A stretch of 64,000 bases of DNA, from positions 22,904-86,903 of the forward strand of contig JAFVTX010000049.1 of NCBI GenBank assembly GCA_017503015.1. The letters are read 5' to 3'. Below are positions 47,256-54,776 of the stretch, piece after piece; the first letter of the stretch is position 1, and each line of letters starts with the position of its first letter. The translations under genes were made by a program, and so were the position numbers. Source of the DNA: Fibrobacter sp. Lineage in GTDB: Bacteria; Fibrobacterota; Fibrobacteria; Fibrobacterales; Fibrobacteraceae. Under the pieces are notes generated by a model. It was not told where the DNA came from and did not search any database. It was given only the letters and a program-made list of their open reading frames with translations.

Positions 47256-47294
47256 GACAAATGCGGAGCAGGGCTTTTCACCCCAAACCACTGT

Positions 47295-48104
47295 TTACTT
47301 CTTAGAGCGATGGCTGTTCTTGATCCATTCGGTCTTGTGGACTTCGGGGATATCGTCCAGCAGGCGGAGCGTATGCGGCTCAGTGGTGTTGTCCAGCACT
47401 TCTGCCGGAGTACCCTGGTTCACAATCTTTCCGTCGTGCATGATGAAGATTCGGTCAGACACGTAGTTGGCAAGGCCGATATCGTGGGTCACGAACACCA
47501 CGGTCATCTTCAGCTCGTCTTTCAACTTGCGGAGATAATCCAAGATGTTGGCGCGCACGCAGGCGTCCACCATGGAGGTGGCTTCGTCGGCAATCAGTAC
47601 CTTCGGGCGGAGCGCGAAGATACGGGCCAAGAGCATACGCTGCATCTGACCACCCGAAAGTTCGAAGGGATACTTGCCTTCAATATCGGAGGGCTTCACG
47701 TTCACAGCCATCAGGCCTTCGTCCACACGGCGGCGGACTTCTTCCTTGGAGGGCTTGTTCTTGAGCACGTTCAGGGCGTCTTCCAGCTGGCTACGGATAG
47801 TAAAGAACTGGTTGAAGCATCCGAACGGGTCCTGGAACACGAACTGAACCTCGTTCCAGTGGTCCTTCAGGTTCTTGATCTTGTGATCCCTGTAGAGGAA
47901 CTGGCCGCGGGTGGGTTCGTAGAGGCCGAGCATGATTTTTGCCAGCACGGACTTGCCGCAACCGGAGCCACCCACGATGGAGATGAATTCTTCGTCATAG
48001 ATGTCGAAGGAAACATCCTTCACGGCGGTCTTCAGGGTCTTGCCCGCGCCAAAGTCCTTGCTAATGCGCTTGGCAGAAAATACAACAGGCTTATCACTCA
48101 GCAT
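47295..48104 (-). CDS. Oligopeptide-type ABC importer ATPase (OppF/DppF)
   Basis: 269 residues. Walker A VGGSGCGKS (about 39-47), signature ELSGGQMQRMLLARIFAL, Walker B PKVLIADEATSMVD and H-loop VVFVTHDIGLANYV are intact. The family is the second ATPase of peptide/nickel importers. It overlaps the OppD gene by 11 bases. With the other four genes it forms a full importer; substrate may be peptide or oligosaccharide. Confidence 0.92.
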   Translation of the reverse strand: MLSDKPVVFSAKRISKDFGAGKTLKTAVKDVSFDIYDEEFISIVGGSGCGKSVLAKIMLGLYEPTRGQFLYRDHKIKNLKDHWNEVQFVFQDPFGCFNQFFTIRSQLEDALNVLKNKPSKEEVRRRVDEGLMAVNVKPSDIEGKYPFELSGGQMQRMLLARIFALRPKVLIADEATSMVDACVRANILDYLRKLKDELKMTVVFVTHDIGLANYVSDRIFIMHDGKIVNQGTPAEVLDNTTEPHTLRLLDDIPEVHKTEWIKNSHRSKK

Positions 48105-49095
48105 AATCGCACCTCACATCACGACCACCGACAACGCGGAGGTTCTGGGTATTCTTCTTGCAGTCGGGGCATGCCTTTTTGCAACGGTCGGCAAAGCGGC
48201 AACCCGTAATCTTGTTACGCAGGCTCGGAGGTGCGCCTTCGATTGCCACCGGGTGGCGGTGACGCTGGCTGGCCTCGGTACTGAGCATGGCACCCATAAG
48301 AGCCTGGGTGTAGGGGTGACGAGGATCCTTCACCACCTGTTCTGCAGTGCCCTTTTCCACGAATTCGCCCGCGTACATGATGGCGATATTGTCGGCCACG
48401 TGGTACAGCAGCGGAAGTTCGTGGGTAATGAAAATCATGGTGCTGAAGATGCCCTTGTCCAGAAGGTCAAAGATCAACTTGATCACTTCTTTCTGGGTAG
48501 AAACGTCCAAAGCAGAGGTGGGTTCGTCGGCAATCACCATCTGGGGGTTCAAAAGCGTAGAGATACCGATCACGGAACGCTGGCGTTCACCGGCGGTAAG
48601 CTGGATGGGGTAAGAATCCAGCACGCGCTTGGTGTCCATGCCAAACAGGTCGAAGCGCTCGCAAAGGCGGTCATAGACTTCCTTCTTGTCCAGGTGCTTG
48701 CCGGGCTGCTGGTGGGCGCCAATCACGTCGGCGGCGATATCCTTGATTTTGCGGACCGGGTTCAGGGCGTTAAAAGCGCCCTGGGGAATCATGGAAACCT
48801 TCTGGGCAAGCACGTTCTTGCGAACATCCTCGATAGAGCGGTTCATCAAAGATTCCATCTTGTCGCCGCTCTTTACGCGCACGTCACCGTCGCCTTCGGG
48901 ATAGAGAGGCGGGATGCACATGCCCATAAGGCCAGACACCAAGGTGGATTTACCACAACCGGATTCACCGGCGATACCCAGGATTTCACCCTGCTTCATG
49001 GAGAAGCTCACATTGGTCACCGCGTGGGTCTTGTCGCCAAAGCGGCCCAGGTAGTAGAGGCTCAGGTTTTCGACTTCAAATACATTTTCAGACAT
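48094..49095 (-). CDS. Oligopeptide-type ABC importer ATPase (OppD/DppD)
   Basis: 333 residues. Walker A GESGCGKST, signature QLTAGERQRSVIGISTL (here LTAGE in place of LSGGQ, a mild departure), Walker B PQMVIADEPTSALD, H-loop FITHELPLLYHV. The C-terminal oligopeptide-transporter extension has the Cys cluster CRFADRCKKACPDCKKN, the [4Fe-4S]-type site known in OppD/DppD. It is 12 bases from the OppC gene. Confidence 0.93.
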   Translation of the reverse strand: MSENVFEVENLSLYYLGRFGDKTHAVTNVSFSMKQGEILGIAGESGCGKSTLVSGLMGMCIPPLYPEGDGDVRVKSGDKMESLMNRSIEDVRKNVLAQKVSMIPQGAFNALNPVRKIKDIAADVIGAHQQPGKHLDKKEVYDRLCERFDLFGMDTKRVLDSYPIQLTAGERQRSVIGISTLLNPQMVIADEPTSALDVSTQKEVIKLIFDLLDKGIFSTMIFITHELPLLYHVADNIAIMYAGEFVEKGTAEQVVKDPRHPYTQALMGAMLSTEASQRHRHPVAIEGAPPSLRNKITGCRFADRCKKACPDCKKNTQNLRVVGGRDVRCDYAE

Positions 49096-49107
49096 TTTCT
49101 AAACCTC

Positions 49108-49953
49108 CTACTTGCGAAGACGCGGGTTAAAGACGCCTTCCATGGAAGTATTGATCAGGAACAGCGCGAACACCGTCAGGGTAATGATGATGGTGGCGGG
49201 CAAGAAGGCGATCCAGATGCCGTCGGAAAGGGCACCGTTGTCCTTCGCCTGGTTCAAGATGATACCCAGAGAAGTGGAATCCAGAGGACCAAGGCCGATC
49301 ATGGAGATGGAGGCTTCGGAAAGGATACCGGAGGACACCTGCATGATGAACACCATGAACACGTAAGAAAGCAGGTACGGAAGCACGTGCTTGATAACGA
49401 TCGTGAGCGTAGACGCACCGTTGATCTTTGCAAGGGAGATATGGTCACGGCTGCGCAGCGAAGAAGCCTGGGCACGCACCGCACGGGCAGACCAGCTCCA
49501 AGCCGTAAGGCCGATGATAAGACCAATCAGCGTCAAAGAACGACCGTCCTTAACAGCAGAGCTGATAAGCACGAGAATCACGAACTGCGGAATCACGATG
49601 AAGATGTTGGTGAGCATGTTCAACACTTCGTCAATCCATCCGCCGCGGAAACCGCCAAAGAGGCCGATAAGCACACCGATGGTGGTGGCGATGATGCCCG
49701 CCACCAGGCCCACATAGAGGGAGCTGCGGAGGCCTTCGATCAAGAGAGACACGTAGTCACGGCCCAGGTGGTCGGTACCCAGCAGGTGATCGCCGCTGGA
49801 GCCCGCATAGGGCCCAGCCACGATGTCACGAGCGTTGATGTCCACATGGTAGAACATGGGGCCAAACAGCGCAATCAACAGGGTAATAATGAAGATAGAG
49901 ATACCGATGACAAACATCGGGGACTTGAGAAGGTTTCTTAATAGTTTTCCCAT
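49108..49953 (-). CDS. Oligopeptide-type ABC importer permease (OppC/DppC)
   Basis: 281 residues with about six membrane helices. The opening MGKLLRNLLKSPMFVIGISI, ALFGPMFYHVDINARD, the GTDHLGRDYVSLLIEGLRSS start and the EAA loop RAQASSLRSRDHISLAKING are those of OppC. It overlaps neither neighbour but lies two bases from OppB. Forms the inner-membrane channel with OppB. Confidence 0.92.
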   Translation of the reverse strand: MGKLLRNLLKSPMFVIGISIFIITLLIALFGPMFYHVDINARDIVAGPYAGSSGDHLLGTDHLGRDYVSLLIEGLRSSLYVGLVAGIIATTIGVLIGLFGGFRGGWIDEVLNMLTNIFIVIPQFVILVLISSAVKDGRSLTLIGLIIGLTAWSWSARAVRAQASSLRSRDHISLAKINGASTLTIVIKHVLPYLLSYVFMVFIMQVSSGILSEASISMIGLGPLDSTSLGIILNQAKDNGALSDGIWIAFLPATIIITLTVFALFLINTSMEGVFNPRLRK

Positions 49954-49955
49954 GA

Positions 49956-51341
49956 TTACTTACCTCCCATCTGGAGACCGGCCTTGACACGGGGGTCAAA
50001 CACCGCAATCAAAACGTCAACGGCAAAGTTAGCCACGAGCACGCAGGTCGAAATCATCAAGGTACAACCCTGAATGGTTGCGTAGTCGTTCTGCTGGATA
50101 GCGGTAAGCATCGCCATACCGAGACCCGGGTAAGAGAAAATCATTTCGGTAATGAGGGCGCCGCCCACCATGGTACCGAGGCTCTGGGCAAGGCCGGTGA
50201 GCTGCGGAAGCATGGCGTTACGGAACACGTAGCTGATAATCTTGCCTTCGCGAAGTCCAAGCCACTTGGCGTACTTCATGTAGTCGGTACCCAGTTCGTA
50301 GATGGACATGGAACGCATACCCGTTGCCTGACCCGAAAGCAGAATCGGGAACACCGAGAAGAAGGGCAGAATGTAGTACCAGCCCACACTCTTGATGCAA
50401 CCCCAGGAGAAGCTCAGCTCCGTAATGTCGGGGCTGTAGGCGCCCATGGCAGGGAACCAACCGAGAGTGATGGAGAAGAGCGCCACCAAGAGCATACCGA
50501 ACACGAAGAAGGGAATGCCGTTCAGGAACATGGCGCAGGGGAAGAACACCTTGTCGAAGATGCCGCGCTTGTAGGCAGCGAAAGCACCGAGAAGGTTACC
50601 GATAATCCAGCCGAGGATAATGGTGGGAGCCTGGATAAGGAGCGTCCAAGGAACGGATTCCTTGATGATGTCCACCACCGGCTTCGGATACTGGCTGTAA
50701 GAGATACCCAGGTCACCCTTGAATACGTTCTTGATATAGACCAGGAACTGGGAGAATCCAGAAGCAAGGCGAGGGTCGGCCTTCTTGACCACTTCGTCCA
50801 CCATGACGGTGTCCTGGCGTTCGGCCTGGTACTGTTCCATCACGGGAACCTGTTCCACCTTGGCCACCTTCTTCTTGGTCTTCGGGTCCTTTTCCATGAC
50901 CGGCTTGCCCTTTTCGTCGAGCACCGGCTTTTCTTCGAACACCGGGTTACCCTCGGCGTCCACCACCTGGCGCTCCAGCATCTTGGGCGTGCCGTCTTCG
51001 TTCACTTCCTTGACGGTCTTCAGCACGGGGGCGCCGTTTTCGTCCAGCTTTGCCACCTTGACCGTCTTCATCTGGCCGTTGGCATCCACCTCGGGGTCGT
51101 AGATCACGTTACCCTGGTCGTCCAGCTCGGCCATACCGAAAGCCTTGAGCAGGCCTTCTTTCTTGAGCTTGGCTTCTTCGGGCGAAAGGCCCTGGGCGGC
51201 CTTACCCATAATGATGTCCACAGGGTTGTTCTCACCCATACGGGGCAACGTAAAGTTAATCGCCACGGCGACAACAAACGTCAAGAGATACCAGAATCCC
51301 TTCTGCAGGACATAGCGCAACATTGGATATTGTTTAAGCAT
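49956..51341 (-). CDS. Oligopeptide-type ABC importer permease (OppB/DppB) with periplasmic repeat insertion
   Basis: 461 residues, against about 310-330 for typical OppB. TM1 (15-32) is followed by an insertion of about 120 residues (roughly 71-190) with six short repeats of a D-E-x-G-x-P-V pattern: DDQGNVIYD, DANGQMKTV, DENGAPVLKTV, NEDGTPKMLE, DAEGNPVFEE, DEKGKPVMEK. After it the normal permease resumes (VYIKNVFKGDLGISYSQYPK, EAA-like YELGTDYMKYAKWLGLREGK). The insertion lies in the first periplasmic loop, so it could dock the binding protein or ligand. The family assignment is firm; the insertion's role is unknown. Confidence 0.9.
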   Translation of the reverse strand: MLKQYPMLRYVLQKGFWYLLTFVVAVAINFTLPRMGENNPVDIIMGKAAQGLSPEEAKLKKEGLLKAFGMAELDDQGNVIYDPEVDANGQMKTVKVAKLDENGAPVLKTVKEVNEDGTPKMLERQVVDAEGNPVFEEKPVLDEKGKPVMEKDPKTKKKVAKVEQVPVMEQYQAERQDTVMVDEVVKKADPRLASGFSQFLVYIKNVFKGDLGISYSQYPKPVVDIIKESVPWTLLIQAPTIILGWIIGNLLGAFAAYKRGIFDKVFFPCAMFLNGIPFFVFGMLLVALFSITLGWFPAMGAYSPDITELSFSWGCIKSVGWYYILPFFSVFPILLSGQATGMRSMSIYELGTDYMKYAKWLGLREGKIISYVFRNAMLPQLTGLAQSLGTMVGGALITEMIFSYPGLGMAMLTAIQQNDYATIQGCTLMISTCVLVANFAVDVLIAVFDPRVKAGLQMGGK

Positions 51342-51352
51342 TTGTCGTCCTT

Positions 51353-53185
51353 TTATTTAGCAAGCTTGAGGTTCCAAAGAATCTTGGTGCCGGAGGCAAT
51401 CCACGGGAGCTGCGGCGGAGCGTAGGGGTTTTCGGCAGTGGGCCAGTTGGTCCATACGCGGTCGCTGAATTCGTAGAACTGTTCGGGCAGGTAAACCAGC
51501 GGAATGGAGGGCTGGTCTTCCATGAAAATCTTGTTGAGTTCGCGGTAAGCCTTCGCGATTTCTTCGGGGTCGGTCATCAGCGGGATTGCAGACATCAACT
51601 GGTCCACTTCGGGGCGGAATTCAGGAGTGCCCGGCTGGTTGTAACGGCCGATGTTGGTACCGGCCCAGGCGCCAAGAGGCTGCCAGTCGCGGCTGGACAT
51701 GACTTCATTGAAACGGCTCCACGGCAGAGACGGAGACACGTCGGCAGAGGGCTTGTCCATGAGCAGGTCGAAGTTACCCGTACCCTTGGCAGGCCAGTAC
51801 TGACCGCCATCTACAAAGCCTTCACGCACGTCGATACCGGCCTTACGCATGCCTTCTACGGCGATGGTCACCATGGCTTCCCAGTCGGTCCAACCGGCAG
51901 GGCTCGTGATGAACAGCGTGGGGAGCTTTTCGCCCTTGGCGTTTTCCATGTGGTCAAGAGTTCCATCGCTCTTCCATACAGACTTGAAGCCCGCTTCGGA
52001 AAGCATCTGCTTCACGGTGCTCAAGCGTTCGTTCTCGTCGGTAATGGCGAGGTTCACGCCGTACTTCTGGGCGTCTTCTTCATTGATGTACTTGCCTTCA
52101 AGACCGGTAGGCATAATCAGGCCCGGCTTCAAGGTAGAGGTGTAGTTGGAAACGGCGAACTGGCGGATAGCGGTGTAGTCGATAGCCGTTGCCAGAGCCC
52201 TACGGAAACGCTTGTCGTTGAGCGGTTCCTTCATGGTGTTGATCATGAGCATGGGCATGGCGCCAGGTGCAAAGTAAGGCGGTTCGTTGAACCAGGTATG
52301 CACGCCGCGCTTGCGCCAAATGCGGGTCACGAAGCTCATGGAAGCATCGAGGTTACCCGTGGTGAGAGCGATGGTGTTAGCATCGTTGCTCTTGTAAATG
52401 GGGTGAACCACGTACTTAGGAGCGGGGAGCTTGCCGTCGTGGAGGGCGGCATTACCCCAGTAGTCGTCACGACGCTGCAAGATAATCTTGTTGGGGTCGG
52501 CGGACATGATATTGTAGGGGCCAGAAACCACCGGGTTCTTGTCCATGGTGAGTTTCTTGACTTCGTCGAGACCCTTTTCGGCAATCAGCGGCTCGAACAC
52601 GTGGGCCGGAGCGATACGGATTGCCTGGAGCAGGTCGCGCACAGACAGCGGGTTGTTCCTCTGGGCCTTGTTCACGATAAAGGCCAGACGTTCGCCAATC
52701 ATCTTGCGTTCGGCGGTGGAGTCCTCGGATGCCGGTTCGGCGTAAAGGGTGTCCACATGAATGTCGGAAATCTGTTCGGAGGTATTGATGGAACCCTTGG
52801 TGAAAATGAACTTCACGTCGTTGGAGTTCACCTGCACCCCGTCGCTCCACTTGGCAGCGGGGTTCAGGGTAACCACGATGCTGTCGTTATTGGAGAGGTC
52901 TTCGTCCAGGTGTCCCAGAAGGTCCTCGATCTGGCCGTTCAAGGTGTTATAGGTAATAAGCGGTTCGTAAACCAGGTTAAAACGACCACCCACGGGCCAG
53001 GCAGCCATCCAGCTTTCGGCAAGGGGGTTGAATGTCGCGGGAGCGCCCCATTGCTGACCGGACAGGTAGAGCGTCTCCTGGCGAGGAAGCGCACCTTCGA
53101 CCTGGTCACTTCCACAACCCGAAAAGACGATACCACTTGCCGAGAGAGCCAAAAGCATCTTGGCAGTAGATTTCATAGCAATCAT
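51353..53185 (-). CDS. Oligopeptide-type ABC importer substrate-binding lipoprotein (SBP family 5)
   Basis: 610 residues. Start is set by GAGG six bases before ATG 53185. The lipobox is SGIVFSGCGSD, so it is a lipoprotein. The family 5 fold is seen in FNPLAESWMAAWPVGGRFNL, AAKWSDGVQVNSNDVKFIFT, FRRALATAIDYTAIRQFAVS and DQPSIPLVYLPEQFYEFSDR. Such proteins bind peptides, nickel or oligosaccharides (including cellodextrins in some fibre degraders). It is the first gene of the five-gene importer; promoter elements are not obvious in 53186-53350. Confidence 0.92.
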   Translation of the reverse strand: MIAMKSTAKMLLALSASGIVFSGCGSDQVEGALPRQETLYLSGQQWGAPATFNPLAESWMAAWPVGGRFNLVYEPLITYNTLNGQIEDLLGHLDEDLSNNDSIVVTLNPAAKWSDGVQVNSNDVKFIFTKGSINTSEQISDIHVDTLYAEPASEDSTAERKMIGERLAFIVNKAQRNNPLSVRDLLQAIRIAPAHVFEPLIAEKGLDEVKKLTMDKNPVVSGPYNIMSADPNKIILQRRDDYWGNAALHDGKLPAPKYVVHPIYKSNDANTIALTTGNLDASMSFVTRIWRKRGVHTWFNEPPYFAPGAMPMLMINTMKEPLNDKRFRRALATAIDYTAIRQFAVSNYTSTLKPGLIMPTGLEGKYINEEDAQKYGVNLAITDENERLSTVKQMLSEAGFKSVWKSDGTLDHMENAKGEKLPTLFITSPAGWTDWEAMVTIAVEGMRKAGIDVREGFVDGGQYWPAKGTGNFDLLMDKPSADVSPSLPWSRFNEVMSSRDWQPLGAWAGTNIGRYNQPGTPEFRPEVDQLMSAIPLMTDPEEIAKAYRELNKIFMEDQPSIPLVYLPEQFYEFSDRVWTNWPTAENPYAPPQLPWIASGTKILWNLKLAK

Positions 53186-53358
53186 TATATCCTCATTTTA
53201 TATAGCCAAAAACGGCATCGATGAAAATCGTTTTTTAATCTAGTTTATTTATGGCCAAAAATTCACGGCAAAAAAAATTTTTCTGTTTACAAGGCGTTGA
53301 GCGTCGGGGTGTTGGAAACGTTTGTTTAAGAATGTTTACAAAATAGTGCAACCTCAAA

Positions 53359-53410
53359 CCCCTAAATCCTAACCCCTAGATCCTAGTCCCTAAATCCTAT
53401 CCCCTATTTA
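53359..53410. repeat. Degenerate 14-bp tandem repeat upstream of folD
   Basis: Units CCCCTAAATCCTAA (53359), CCCCTAGATCCTAG (53373), TCCCTAAATCCTAT (53387) and a partial CCCCTATTTA (53401): about 3.7 copies with 14-bp period. It ends at a possible -10 (TACTAT, 53408-53413) of the folD promoter. Related words occur at 16488-16516. Confidence 0.82.
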
Positions 53411-53437
53411 CTATCTTGTGCCCAAAACGGAGTTTAT

Positions 53438-54277
53438 ATGGCAGCACTCATCCTGGACGGCAAGGCACTCGCCAAGACCACTGAAGAAGAACTCAGCGCC
53501 CGCGTGGCGAAACTCAAGGAAAAAACGGGCAAGACCCCGATACTCGCCACCATCCTGGTGGGCGACGACCCGGCCAGCGCCACGTATGTGAAGATGAAGG
53601 GCAACGCCTGCGCCCGGGTGGGCATGGAAAGCATCCGCGTGGTGCTCCCCAAGAACACCACCACCGAAGAACTCCTCAACAAAATCCAAGAACTGAACGA
53701 GAACCGCGACGTGCACGGAATTCTTTTGCAGCACCCGGTCCCGCGCCACATTGACGAACGCGCCGCATTCGAAGCCATTGACGCCCGCAAGGACGTGGAC
53801 GGCGTGACCTGCCTGGGCTTTGGCCGTATGGCCATGGGCGAACCCGCATATGGATGCGCAACGCCGGCCGGCATCATGCGTCTCTTGAAGGCATACAACA
53901 TCCCGCTCGCGGGCAAGCACGCCGTCGTGGTGGGCCGTAGCGCGATTCTTGGCAAGCCCATGGCCATGATGCTCCTGAACGCAGACTGCACCGTGACCAT
54001 CTGCCACAGCAAGACTGAAAACCTCCCCGAATTTGTGGGTCAGGCCGACATCCTGGTGGGTGCAGTCGGCAAGCCCGAGTTCATCAAGAAGGAATGGATC
54101 AAGCAGGGTGCCGTCGTGGTGGATGCCGGCTACCATCCGGGTGGCGTGGGTGATATCGAGAAAGGTCTCGACGACGTGGCCAGCGCGTATACTCCGGTTC
54201 CTGGCGGCGTGGGCCCCATGACCATCAACACCCTCATCTACCAGAGCGTGGAATCCGGCGAGAAATACTTAGGGTAG
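53438..54277 (+). CDS. folD: Bifunctional methylenetetrahydrofolate dehydrogenase/cyclohydrolase
   Basis: 279 residues, standard length. Motifs: [20 protein letters not shown] (Tyr and Lys of the cyclohydrolase site), [42 protein letters not shown] (NAD(P) binding) and [13 protein letters not shown]. It oxidises 5,10-methylene-THF to 10-formyl-THF for purines and formyl-Met. A ribosome site CGGAG lies about nine bases before the ATG. Single-gene unit. Confidence 0.96.
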   Translation: MAALILDGKALAKTTEEELSARVAKLKEKTGKTPILATILVGDDPASATYVKMKGNACARVGMESIRVVLPKNTTTEELLNKIQELNENRDVHGILLQHPVPRHIDERAAFEAIDARKDVDGVTCLGFGRMAMGEPAYGCATPAGIMRLLKAYNIPLAGKHAVVVGRSAILGKPMAMMLLNADCTVTICHSKTENLPEFVGQADILVGAVGKPEFIKKEWIKQGAVVVDAGYHPGGVGDIEKGLDDVASAYTPVPGGVGPMTINTLIYQSVESGEKYLG

Positions 54278-54289
54278 GAGTTACGCCCT

Positions 54290-54415
54290 ACGGGCTAGTT
54301 CTGAGTTACTAGTTACTAGAATTTCAAGAAACAAAAAGCTACAAGAACCAGCGAACTAGTAACTAGCCCGAAGGGCAAAGTAACTATCAACTATTAACTG
54401 CGCCGCAGGCGCTAC
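54290..54415. repeat. Intergenic inverted and tandem ACTAGT-type repeat
   Basis: After folD the plus strand has GCCCTACGGGCTAGTTCTGA and GTTACTAGTTACTAG, then, after a 40-base spacer, AACTAGTAACTAGCCCGAAG and GGGCAAAGTAACTATCAACT. The two blocks are imperfect inverted copies (CTAGTTACTAG against CTAGTAACTAG, with GCCC..GGGC hairpins). No gene is supported in this stretch. Confidence 0.7.
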
Positions 54416-54738
54416 CGTCTGGAGCGTTCCAGCTCCACCGCATCCGTTTCGGGAGAATTGGGCGAAAGCATTCCCTTCACCATGTCGCCTACAAATTCTG
54501 CACCGACACCAATTACAGTCCCGATGGTGGAATCGTTAGAAAATTGACGGCTATCCATAGAGGCGGTCGCTCCGGCAAGTGCCGAATTCTTACCTGAATC
54601 CGCAGCGTCCACATAGACCATGGGCGCCGATTTTTCTTTCAAGAGAATCGAATCGGTACCAGATGAAGCAGGCTTAGGCATCAGTTGGCAGAAACCAGCC
54701 GAAATGAACAAAAGAATAATGAAAATAGCCCGCATCAT
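54412..54738 (-). CDS. Small exported protein of unknown function
   Basis: 108 residues. Signal peptide MMRAIFIILLFISAGFC, then a Ser/Lys/Asp-rich mature part (SSGTDSILLKEKSAPMVYVD, NDSTIGTVIGVGAEFVGDMV) with one amphipathic helix near the end. The two adjacent ATG codons lie in the loop of the hairpin GCCCGC/GCGGGC (54728-54745). It is 38 bases after the CE4 gene on the same strand and may be cotranscribed. No family is recognised. Confidence 0.65.
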   Translation of the reverse strand: MMRAIFIILLFISAGFCQLMPKPASSGTDSILLKEKSAPMVYVDAADSGKNSALAGATASMDSRQFSNDSTIGTVIGVGAEFVGDMVKGMLSPNSPETDAVELERSRR

Positions 54739-54745
54739 CGCGGGC
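54728..54745 (-). promoter_or_regulatory. Hairpin holding the start codon of the small exported protein
   Basis: GCCCGC (54728-54733), loop ATCATC, GCGGGC (54740-54745). On the minus strand the ATGATG start lies in the loop and upper arm. It is followed by TATTTTCATT, so it may also end CE4 transcripts. Confidence 0.5.
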
Positions 54746-54776
54746 CAAATATAACAATTTCAGTTCAGACAAGCTA

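Noticed and set aside
48001..49941. Plus-strand open frame of 646 codons
   Set aside because: Antisense to three ABC importer genes with complete Walker and signature motifs. Very His/Asp-rich product typical of a shadow of GC-rich codons.
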